From contig CACRXP010000392.1 in the NCBI GenBank assembly GCA_902702965.1, positions 75,764 to 139,763 on the forward strand: a DNA stretch of 64,000 nucleotides, given 5' to 3'. Source of the stretch: Spirometra erinaceieuropaei. Lineage: Eukaryota > Platyhelminthes > Cestoda > Diphyllobothriidea > Diphyllobothriidae. Positions 11,901 to 23,900 of the stretch are shown in pieces; the stretch's first letter is position 1; each line of letters opens with the position of its first letter. A program made the position numbers and the translations under genes. Below the pieces are notes generated by a model that was not told the DNA's origin, did not search any database, and saw only the letters and a list, made by a program, of their open reading frames with translations.

Positions 11901-14900
11901 GCCATTTAGCCCTCCCATCCTAGCTGTCTTCACTTTCTAGTCCCGCCCTTTTCCTTGGACGGCGGATTACGTCTGTGCCTTGTACCGCTGACCGGTTGTT
12001 TACGCTTCCAAAATTGCCCTCATCGACCCAGATCCTGTTCTGACGGTTGCCATGTCATCCTGCCGTCTTCGGGCTTGTAGATATCTTATGAGGCGGTCGG
12101 CTCGCCAGACCGCAGCACTTCCCACTCGAGGAACACTCGCTGTCGGTCCACGTCAGCATTTTCGTCAGAGCCGGGAGCCTGTCCATTTCGCAGCTTACCC
12201 ACGCAGAAAGCCCTTCAACTATCTGCCACTCGTGTCCACGTCGGGTAGGCAACAACCAGGCCAAGGAGTAAACCCACATTCCAAGGTGTGTCTGCCACAC
12301 ATTAGATGTAGACTTTGCGTCACATCAGCCACTGCGCCTAATGCCTTCTACAGTGGGCTTCATCTGGAGCTAGTGAACTCTGTAAAAAAGATGAACACGC
12401 GATCTCTGGGACATTACGCGTATTAGTCTGAGCTTTCGGTCTCGTACAGGAGGTCATCGTCGGACTGTGAGAACGCGGTTTTTGCAGCCAAACGATGAAG
12501 AGGGGATAGGCGTTCAGGGCATGGTGTTCACGATAAGGTTGAGTCCACGCCGTCTCACGGCGACGTGACTGTGTGCACTCTCGGCTGGGAATTCGGTTTC
12601 GCGGGGGCGGAGCGCGTGATAGCATGGGGTTTATATTAACGTCCATCCGTAGGGAACTCTGCCCAGCTCCACTTCAACGCCTAATTTTCTCGCCATAAAT
12701 AATCTAACACGCCCCAAAATTTGATGATAGATAGAGCGGGAGAGAAATGGAGTTCGGACGCATCGCTCCACATGAACGCCGTAGCATCACTCTCTCGCCG
12801 TCCCTCCTTCCCCTTTGCATTTTTTCCCCACCGACCTAGAAGCGTAGCCGAGCCATCACTTATTTACTTCTCTAGCCCTCACTGGCTTAGTGTTTCTGGT
12901 CACAGTGGCGACATGACACCGCTTGGTTATGTATGCATTGAACAGTAGTCCTGATCGAGCAAGAGTATTGAAGTCTAATGAACCGTTTCACAACTGATCT
13001 TGTTTTTCTTTTAGTACCTACCGGACAATAATATTCTGCCAGCAATTTAACTGTCTGTCTAAAGCCCATTTTCCTCGATGTAGGAGTATTACTGATGCCG
13101 ACATGAGACCAGAATACGGTTACTGGCTTCTTTATCGCCATCAGTTGTCCATAGTGTAACGTAACGCGAGTACCTGTGACTTAAACCCGCGTGCTCTAGG
13201 CCCAGAACTCCAAAACAAAATGAAACTTCCCTCTCCGTCCTAAAACCAGGATAGATCAACAAATGACAACCCCATGTAACTCAATATTTCCAATCACGGC
13301 TGGCACAGTGGGGTTCTAACTTAGAAATGCGCGATGATAAATTACTCGGGTTCAAATCTAAGGCGTTGAGGCATGATCGACTGACAACCGCAGGTAAACC
13401 AGAAATAGCAACTCCATCTTCCCTTGTCTTTGGCGGTATCACTTGTCGACCACTGACTGTCCGTCACTATGCGACCACCTGTGAGTACTTTGGGTTCGAA
13501 GTTCCAACTTCCATTATCACCCTGTTATCTGGCTGAATCAGTAAATGCTACTCCCATGTGATTTCTGTTGGGCAGGAAGTTGCTCTTTTTGGCGTCACTG
13601 ACCCACTGCAAACCTCATCAGAGCTCACGGATCATCCAAAGCCCGGCAAAGTTTCGGCCCACAGAACAGATATTCCATGGGGCGGCTTGGTAGAGAGACG
13701 ATTTTCTGTAGCACCTGATGTCAAATATGGGCGTCTTCACCCACCGTCCCAGAACATCAGTTTGAGGCTCCAGGATTATGTCAGACGACGGCCGAAACCT
13801 CATTGGGCGAAGGGGAACATTCGTCATATCGTAATGTTGCTGTGGCTTGGGACCTTTCCGCGTGCAGCTGCTGCATTATTCGCCAAACCGGAAAGTCTGA
13901 TTATCTCGCAGCATATCATCCTTGAAGGCCGTTCCGCTTTCTACCCGCTGGACGCACGAAAACAATTTACAATCAGGTTATCTGTCGGGCTCCGTATTCC
14001 TGATATTCCTGTCGTCCCTTGACTCTTATATGGTTCCCATTTTCTAACTCAATATCGTGTTGTTGCGCCATTTGCATCATTTTCGGGTCTCTCCCTTGCT
14101 TTCATTCTCCTCTCTTTAATCCATTCGACGCGTATCTTTAATTTATGTCTACGCGTGAGCCCTAGAATCTGGCTATAAAACTCACTTGGGAACTTACCGA
14201 TGGCCTCCAGGATAGCGGTTTCTCATGGCAACTGTATGTTGTTCTTTCGTATACGCTTATTTGCTCCCTAAAATCAGCCAAGGCTTAGATGCGTTGGACA
14301 AACACAGGGGCTACATCGGACTCTGGTGGGCGTTATCAGGAATGCGCACCCATAACAAATTCCAATACTCGGGGTGCAGTGGCAGGCATACTTGCAGGCT
14401 CACTCCGCGCCAACTAGGATCCTTGCCGCCTCTACTTTTGTTGTTGTATGAAATCCTGGTCAAGTGTTTGTTGTGGACCAGGGGGCGTTGTGGTACGCCT
14501 AGGTGCGGTTTTGCAGTGCCAGCCACCTGCGGCTTCTTCCGCCTCCGGTCTACTTGATTTAGTCATGACACCGGGCCCAGGTGGGAGAGGAGGAAAGAAT
14601 GCGGCAGATGCAGCGCAAGTCCACTATCACAATAAACTAATTCACACGCAGATCATCCTCCTTACTATCACCCTGCTGTGGAGCCTATAGTAGGCAAAGT
14701 CGAAATCGACGTCTGAACTGTTGTCGTACAGGCTTTGTAGCTTTGTACGTAATTTACAGGCTACAGGAAGTAAATAGTCGGTGACAAGCAAACTGGACGT
14801 GTGCGCACCTTTCGCCAATCGTCCTAGTTGATTCTGGAACTTTCTGTTATCTGGGAGGGCGGACACTCCTGGAGTGTGAGACTTATATCTTGACCTAGCT

Positions 14901-17900
14901 GTGTACCGTGTTTACAGGTGCAGTAGTAAAACGGACTACAGCGCAGCCCGGTAGCAAAACGAACGGGCTCTTGGATCATATGGACAAACCTCTGTAAAAC
15001 CATTAGCGGCAGTGCTACCAGGACGTAAACAGCGGAGACTTGACTCGGTGACTTCCCCCATAAGATCGCATTTTTCTCTGATGACAACATCATGACACTC
15101 ATGAGCTACCATTAAATAAGTTCTTTTTTGATACCACTACCTTTCACACTGGTTATCCATGCAAAAGTCCACTTTGGAACTTAGGAAACATAACTTATAC
15201 CAAGATTATGAGCATCGATGACTTTGAGCCCAAGACGCGCGACAGTGGTCGAAAATGACTGAGAAGGAAGCAAATATTTGTGCTTTTTCTCTTGGTCGTC
15301 TTTTAGTTTCTTGGTCTCTTTCCTCGTCGACGCACGCGGCGGATCAATGCGCGGCAGCCGACACGCGGGCCTCCGTATTCTGGTGCCTCCCAGTGCTGCG
15401 AGCGCCCCCACACGGGTCACCTGCCGAATGCTGCGTCCTGAGCGAACTGCTTCGCCACCACAACTCAACGATGGCGAGGGTCTAGCCTGCCGGTATGGTC
15501 AAGGACGTTGCATGACTTACTATCTCTCTCCTGCTTGGACGCCCTCCGGCTTGATCCGATTACTGGGTTGTCTTCTTGCACGCTTTCGGCCGAATCTCAG
15601 TCAAGTTGACCAATTTGCATACGCTGTCTTACCAGCTCTATCATAGCCGTAACTCAGGTCTACCTTCAGTAGATTACCAAGGAGCCCATATATCAGAAAT
15701 GTTACAGTTCTTGCGGACTTTAAGACAGCTTTAAGCTTGTGTTGCAAATTATTCCTCGCATAAGTCAACCCTTGATGTCATCTGAAAGACTGGATGTTGT
15801 TTGATCAACTATTTTGCTCTCCAGCATTGACAATTTCCTCCTCATGTTCCATTACTCTTCAGCATCATCGAATTGGGCCCTCACCCCTGCACCTTCAACA
15901 GTCCTGTGCTTTTGGAGATACCACATTTCGCCTCTCTTCGTGGGCGGCAACGCGAGATTGTTGTCCTTCGCAGTGACGATGCGGAAACTTGGAAAGAACA
16001 CTCATTGGAGGCTTCGGATCAGGCCGTCCGACAAGCTCTTGGGCCTGCCTTTGGTAAGTTCTATTCGCCTCTCATGATTAGCCTACGCCAGGGCTTGTTG
16101 TCAGATCCATCCCCTCCCCCACAGATTGAAATTTACAGTAAATATGCTATCTCGTGAAGTAGTTCCTGAAATTCTGAAATAGGTTTTCGCATAGGGGAAT
16201 TTTATTTCAATAGGGTTGTAACGTTCATCATTATGCAGCATGATCCCAATATACTTCAGTCACGTCAGGATGCTGGCTTTTGAATGAGCTCCTTCTCGGT
16301 TGCGGCATGCGATGTCGGACTCGTTCATACGTGGCGCATGTGTTGATGGGGAAACGCATGTTTTCATAAAGGCTCATGCGATCGAGTACACCTATGCTAT
16401 GGCTAAGTGTGTGATGACAGCGTGGACAGTCGAGGCGATGACGACAGGTGTATTCCGGTGCTCCATATACTGGTTCGTTAGTCTCTGTATGATGAATTCG
16501 CGAGTGACTGACCAGGCCGATGCGTGTTATGCATGTGCGGTGGCAGTGGGAGCAGGATGGCTTGGAAGCTGCAGAGTCGGTTGCGGTGCTGATGCTCCCA
16601 TTGGTGGTCGCGCTGGTTAGTGCGGAGTTCATAGTGCTGGAGATGGAAGAGTTGTCGGATGTGCATGGCGTGCTTGGTTTGTCGACATTGTGGTGAATTC
16701 CGCCATTGTGGATACTTATATGGCCGAATGTGCCCATGCAGTGAGTGAATGCGCGTGGACAGTGCGGACAGTGAAAGCGTATGCGGCGACTGTATGTCGG
16801 GACTCCTGGCACTGGTTCGTTGGCTATCGTGCGATGAATTCGCAAGTAACCGACCAGGCCGAAGCAGTGAAGACATGTTGGGACCGAGTTCACATCGCTA
16901 GTGATGGGGGCAGTGGTGTTGAGGGTAGTAATCGACGGGGCACCGGGAGTGCTCTCATCACTGGCGGGAGTGGGAGAGGTAGTGGTCGTCGTCGTCATCG
17001 CGGAGGCTGTGCCAGGGATAATGGGGGTTGCGAGGATCGACAGCGGCTGGGCATCAGGAGTGTGGTCACCGGTGGTGCGGGTTGTCGTCGTAGATGCCGT
17101 GGGGATTTATGCAGAAATGGCGATAGGGGCTGTTTGTGGCGGCGGCAGGGGGAGGGTTTTGGGTCCGGATATGTCTGACGAGGCCGATCCTCGCGCGGAT
17201 TGTTCGTTAGTAGCGTGAACATGTTGGAAGGGGTTGGGTGTTGCTGTTGTGGATTGGAGGCACTTCAGACTTGCGAATTGTCCTTTTCTGCTTTCGCAGC
17301 GGCCATCCGATGGGCACCGTAGATTGCCGCTCCAGTCTTCACTGCTCTTCCCAGGCCAGCCGGTACTGAGCGAGGTCCTCCCAGGTCTCCCTGTTGATTC
17401 GCAAATGCCTGAGAGGGTTATTCAGGGTGTCATTGTAATGTTTTTTTTAAAGACACTCTGCCCAATGACTGCAAACTTTATCTTCTCCTCTGTGCCTACC
17501 AAGGTTTCAGATCACAGATAAGTTTTCGAGTCCGAAAATTTGCCGTCAATCGGAGAAACTTTTCGCAGATTATGGATCATAAGATTGGCTTATCAAACTG
17601 TTTGATCACACACTCCGCCTACCCGAAGATAGTCTACGGTGTCATCTTTCTGAATCCCTCTGGGGGTTGTCATCACTTTGTGTTGGGCAGCTGAAGAAGT
17701 AGACAGATGTGATTACTCCGTACTCAGGAAAGAAGTTGGACCCGAAAATCTTCAGGCTAATCAGACTATGCACCGACGTAGCTGGGTTGGGGAAACGCCC
17801 GCCACCCTTATGAGTTAGCTCACCAGTCGGTTTGTTCAACACTGTGTGACCGTCGTTTAGGCCACTGCATTGCTATGTTACGGGTGACCGCAAAGTGAAA

Positions 17901-20900
17901 GTGACACTGTGTAGACGAACAACCTCGTGCAGTGGGAAACCCGAACGACTACCGCTTTATTAGTGCACCTGCCAACCAACTAGTTAGTCAACATCGCAAA
18001 CTACCCAGGGCCTTCGCCTGATAGAGTAGTTAGCACACCAGAGAGGTGAATGTTTACCTTAACAGAGGTTTGTTTACCCAGAGTGGCAGGCACGAGCTAA
18101 GTGAACGGGGCTGGCCGGTGATACTAACCCGGCTTCAACAGAAAGTGAAACCCTTGTCTCGTCGCCAATGTAAAATAAGCAAGAATCAGGTCCAGGATTT
18201 AATCCTTTATTCGTTTCGGGGGGACCGGAAAGGTGGTGTCCTTCGCAACCTAGCACACACGGAACGCCTTGGAGTTGATCCGCACAGCAGATGCGCAGAC
18301 CACAGCAGGTCCCTAGCGATTTTTGCCTACGTCCACCTGTTGTCTGCCGTAAAAAGCCTATGTTCCGAAAATGGTTATTTCTTGCTGGGCACTTTGTTAG
18401 ACACGTTTTATCGTCGATGCTAGAAACGCTTCGTTCGTCTGACACCGGCATCTGGTAATCACTTGAATCGCTGCATGCAAGTATCAACGTTTCACCCATT
18501 TCTGGTTTACATTTGTTGAAGATAGCTTTATTGGTAAAATCGTAGTTGGTGGCCAGACATTATACGCTGATACTGTCGACGTACGTACTTGTTATCAGTA
18601 GGTGTGCTTACCCTGTCTAGGGAACTTGTTATCAGTAGGGTGCTCTTACTGAGTTAGGCAGCTCGCCCGTTTCGGTCAGGCTGTCGGGTTTAGTGAGGTT
18701 TTGGATTAGGCGTAGGTTACGTTTTATGATTAGAGTTTGCGTTTTAGGGTCAGGTTCCAGTGTTAGGGTTAGGATTTAGGTTCCCGTTAGGGTTACGGTT
18801 AAGGTTAGGGTTGGGGGTAGGCTTAAGGTCGGGACTAGGTTTAGGATTGGGTTAGGGTTATGGCTAGGTTCTGGGTTAGCTTTGGGTTTTAGGATTTTGG
18901 TTACGTTTCGGTTTTGAGGCTTAGGTTTAGGCTTTACGTTTGCGGTCAGGGTTGGATTTTACGGTTAAGCGTAGGGTTTAACTTTCTGCCATTATTCCAG
19001 CTACTGAAAACTTTCCAGCACTTTCCCTGGTAACTTTACTTTTATCCAGAATCTCCAGTATTCCTCTACCAGCCCTTTAACTTACCCCACCTATATAACC
19101 CACTTTCCCACCGTTTCCGTACGACAGAGACCTGGCTGTCCGCTTGCCCATTCCTGGCTACCAACTGCGATCTAGCCGCTTTATTTTCTAGTTAATCAGA
19201 CACCGGCAGGGATCGTAAACACGACCGCACCAAGAAAACCCTAGGCGGAGGTCTGTATAATATAGGAACCGTGGTAACAGGATTTTTCGGGTGGGTCATT
19301 GAGAAAACAGCGGAATGTGTCGACACTCAAAGCAAAAAATAAGCAAACCGGAACAAACTAGCCTGTTTGTTTAAATGAGTAAATAAATCACCACAGAAGA
19401 AGCGCGCAGTCCAAAATGGCAAAAGTTATAGCCAGCGGGACTAAAGAAATACACAAGGAGAATAGGCAGAATGTTATGGCCGACAAAGACAAGGGAAACT
19501 GGAATAGCCATTTCTGGCTTATTAGCCGCCGTCAGCCAGTCGTACCCAACCCCGTAGTGTGGAACACCTGGAGCACGATCCCCCCCTGTATTACAAGTGG
19601 CCTTGAGTTAAATTCCAAGGGGTATCTATTCTCATATCCCAACTTGAACCTTAACCCCTCCCTCTGAAATTTAGCGCCAGACCATCTTTAGTGCGGTTGC
19701 TACTTATTTGCGCGTCCTACCCTTTCCGGGAAGATAGGTGGGCATTCGGCGCGAAATAGGGTAACGGTATAGAGAAGAGCCCCACCTAACTGCCAGTAGG
19801 CTGTGGGTCGTGCTATACGTGATTTATAGTAAAGGGAATTTTATGGGCTATTGTACGACAGCAGAAATGAGAGTAGTAATTAAACAATAACTAAAAAGTA
19901 AATTTCACAAAATAACGGATTTTAAGTCAAGGTGTGTGCGGTCGTGGGAAGTAATCCTTTTTGGCAGCGTAATTTCTGCAACAGCCTGCAAATGAATGCC
20001 AAGATAAAGCCCATATGACACGACCCACAGTCTACTGACAGTTAAATGACGTCCTTCTCTATACCGTTGCCCGAAATAGTATTGAAATTTCATCGAAATA
20101 AGAAAGTGGGAGCCCGGAGCCCTCGTCAGCCAGCCATAGTCTAACCTCGGATCTTTAAAAACCGACCATTCTAGGCATCCTTGCCTCCGTAGGTCAAATT
20201 CCATCGTTGGTCGCTCACCGTTATGTAACCATCTCTGATGGTCCTAGGCCGAACCTCCACAAAACGAAACCCTTGTATTTCCTAACGCAATATGAGGGCC
20301 ACCCTTACTGAACTTTTGAATGCGTATTCTTTGGTGCCGGGCATAATTGTCCGATTTAATTGGGAGTATTTGAGCGACAGACTGCAGGAAATCTGTGGCT
20401 GCAGTTTAGATATTTTCTATCGTTTGCAGTTGACGACAGCCGCTTTGTCGCCTTATTAAGTAAGGCCCGCGAACCTGAGGTAATATTGGTGACAATCTGA
20501 TCCCTTTACGACTCCGGTTTTGCGCCCACCGTTTTATCGTTTTCCAATTGCTATGTGTCGGCGCAATGCCTTAGTCACTCATAATCTAGTCATTTAGGCT
20601 ACACCAACACCTTTTGTACGGGGCACATAGCCAGAGCCGATGATGACTATAATAGCTATTGTCTTTTGATTCAAAATAATCATAGTGACTGCGAGCACGT
20701 GTTTTCCTACTTTCGGCCAGCAAGAACATGCACGGAAAAGTCCCATTGTGGTGGCGTTCACCAATCTGGCGTGATGAAGACAAATTGGCCAGAAATTATC
20801 AGTCTTCGCCTCATGTCTTTGTCTGTAATGGCACTCTGTCATTGATTACATTTTGCCATGCCATCGACTGTAAGGGCTCTATGCCAAAGACCCGAGCCAA

Positions 20901-23900
20901 ACGGAACACCCGTCTATGTCTTGAAATTAACCCGCATAAGTGAACGTTATCTCCACGCTTTCGTCATCTCACTCAATATAGTGTGAGCGTGTAGCTTGAC
21001 TGGTTTGCCGCCAAACTCAACAACCAAAATCTCAGACCTAAAGCCACCACTGACATGGAGTTTGGATACGACTGACTAACAACTGCAAATAATGCGGAAA
21101 TAGTCAACTTGGTTTCGTTGGTGATGCTTGTCCAGGTGATATCCGCTGCTATTGCCAATTGACTGTTTTTTGATCCGGTATGATCCCTACCGCTCGACAA
21201 TTTCAGCTACATGAAAATATAAGAATGTGTCCCGTGAGTGTTCAATGAATTTTGTAAAGTCTTCAGTGGCGACACAAAGATGAGAACACCCGCCGGTTTC
21301 CCTAACTCTTATGACGCACTTGTGAGGACTTTGGTCCTTGCCATAGCTTGCCAGTTGCCGTCTTTGTGTCCTACTCTTCCGATTTCATATCACAGATACC
21401 CTCGAGACGGCTGAACAGCTGCGTGAGAAGCGCATAATCCGCATCCTCTTGACTGACTTCCCTCAATACCTCGCTGTGGTGAGCCGTCTACGTCAGGAAA
21501 TAGCTATGATCGGGTCGGATGGCGGCGTATTAAGCTCAACTGTGGTGCCCCAGGTACAGGCCGTTTTTCCCGAGGGCACCCTCCAGAAAAGAATTCGTGT
21601 TGGACTTCAGGTGCGTGGCCATGTGTTGTATTCTATCTCCTCTCTCCTGGTCACTTCATTGTCGTCTCCTACTATTATGTGTACCACGTTGGCCTTATTC
21701 CCGTTGTTTAAGTCCCTCTGTATTGATGTCTGTTTGTTATATTCTGTCGCCGGTCACGGTATAAACTGTAAGATGCACCGTAATTGTGAAACTGTTTTGC
21801 TGCAAATGTAGCGAGTGCCACTTTTCCCATGTTTTGTCACGCTTTTTTCGCCACTGTTGTGATTACAGAAATTTTTTTTCGGGAACTGATGCCCTCCGTA
21901 GTCCGTCCCTCAAGAAATGGAGGCCGAAATTTGTTTGATTTGTAAAATAAGTGTAGGGCGTTTCGCCACTTGGGTTGTCTGCGGCCAGCGTTCGATGCAC
22001 TTGCAAGCCCCTTCGCTACTCGTTCGGCCTGCGCAAAGTCTTCGTAACACAACTTAGCTTAAGACTGCGCTACTTTGGGCGCTCGACGAGCTCTGTTGTA
22101 CTTTGCCTTTGCGGTAGCACAAAGACCCTAACCCTCTATTCAAAACACCTAGCCGACGCAGACCCTCTTTTGAATGTTGATGAAGTCCTCCAGACCGTCA
22201 CTTAAAGTCTCCCTCCGAACACGCATCACTGTGCCAGCAGATGCGGCGGCCATGTTATGAAGAACGCCAGACTTCTGCGCTCCGAATTCCGTGCAGGGCT
22301 TTACGGTAGGTGACCTAACAGTTGAAAGGTGTCGAAATTTACGATCGATTGCTAATCACACACAAACCGACACCAATGCGTGGACCCAATATTTATATTG
22401 ATAAATAGCAACTTTAAGGGAATGTAAAATATAAAAGAAACATTAAATGCAGTATTGCGTTGCTTAGAAATACCGATGTTTTGAGGAAACGCGCAAGATT
22501 CCAAGGATGTCAAAAATGGTTGTAATTTGGCAAACTCCAGTTTTCGATGTACAGAAGGCCTCTCCATGCAAGAAATTGGGAAAATATGACTAAAGTCTTT
22601 TAGTGAAGTTTACATTTAAATATCCGTTAAGAATAAGCATATTGCCAGGGGTGAGAGGGCCTCCCAGACAACGTTATCGCCCGCCTGGTAGTCCTATAGT
22701 GTTCTTTCTTCAAGTTCTCGTTTTCTAGTATTCTGGGTCGTTTGTAGCGTGACTATATTTCCGGATGCACATGAAGAGGGTAGTCATTTTGACGGATTGA
22801 CATCCACGCGTGGAGCCTAGCAACCTGCAATAATCATGCCACTCTGACTGTACCCGGCGTCTAGGTCTAGTCGAACGCTCCACTACACTCTGCTGAACAC
22901 AAGAGTCACACCTCCGCAGCCGTTTCGACTGGTTACCGAAGCTGAATGAGACTTACCGACGTGACTCTCAGGTGCTGTTGAATTTGCTCCTGAAACCGAA
23001 TTTGTTTGTGCATGAGATAGCAATTTTGTTGTGGTACCCGCATACAGACGCCTTATCCCTGGACAGTTACAGCCTCAACTTTCGAATCCATGTTCGAAGG
23101 TGGTCAGTGTGGAACGAGAGGGTGGGGTCGATTCTGTGCACATTCTTCTCGTGTAATCCAATCCATGCGTAAGTCACGACCCTCGCCCCGCTCATGATGG
23201 TCATCGACCAATAAGCTATCGGATCGGGGGGGACCTGCCGTGTCTGGTTTATCCGGTGATTTGATATCAACGTGAGGGTTGCAGGATTTTAACACTCACA
23301 ACACTCGCTTTTGCCGCCTCGTAGGTGGTTCAAATCGGTCGTTTCGAGTGTTTCCTCATCGATGTAGAGTTAGAGAACCTAACTCGTACTTGTGACGGAT
23401 CCATAACCAGTTTAACCTGCCCCACGTTGTAGACTCGATACATAAAGGACGGTCGTTCTCCACTAGTTGGTCGACGCCAGACCTCCGAATGAAGCTAAAC
23501 CAGTTGGCATGCAGCCCCGAACACCGATATGCGCCCGAGGTCCTCTCACCGCGTTCAACCGTGTTTTCAGTTGGCCACTTCTACCCAGCCGCCAGCCATG
23601 GCCAGGTAAGGGTGATCTTGAGACTGGCGCAGCACGTGACCGAGGCACCTTAGTCGGTGGGAAAGGATGGCGCAGTTGAGTAGTTCTGTTCGCGACTGAC
23701 TGTCTAATCGTTCGTGAAATACGCAATCAAAGAGGCGGATACCGTGAACTGGGTCAGGAACCATTAGTAAATTCTAGGTGGTTTATCTCTTGAGTATACG
23801 ATGCATCTGTTACGCCCACTCCGAAGAATTGTCTTAACAGAAGCCTCGTATATTTGCGGTTATGTCTTCTAATTACTCGCCAATCCCAGGGACTTTGATG

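Larger units (their letters stand above)
16054..21395 (+). other. Intron within the ZU5 supermodule coding region
   Basis: It holds a foldback-element end (16140-16260), a large zinc-finger retrotransposon fragment (16262-17440) and a telomere-like tract (18660-18985), listed separately. A direct repeat of about 28 bp (acttgttatcagtagg..) occurs at 18589-18650. Nothing recognisable in 17441-18580 or 18990-21395. Confidence 0.6.

Noticed and set aside
12052..12426. 124-codon frame on the + strand
   Set aside because: Overlaps ankyrin exon 6 in another frame; only the exon frame gives the conserved Gly-Phe-Leu-Val junction.
13558..14022. 154-codon open frame after a possible acceptor, considered as an ankyrin linker exon
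   Set aside because: No suitable donor in phase, and exon 6 joins exon 7 directly with a conserved junction.
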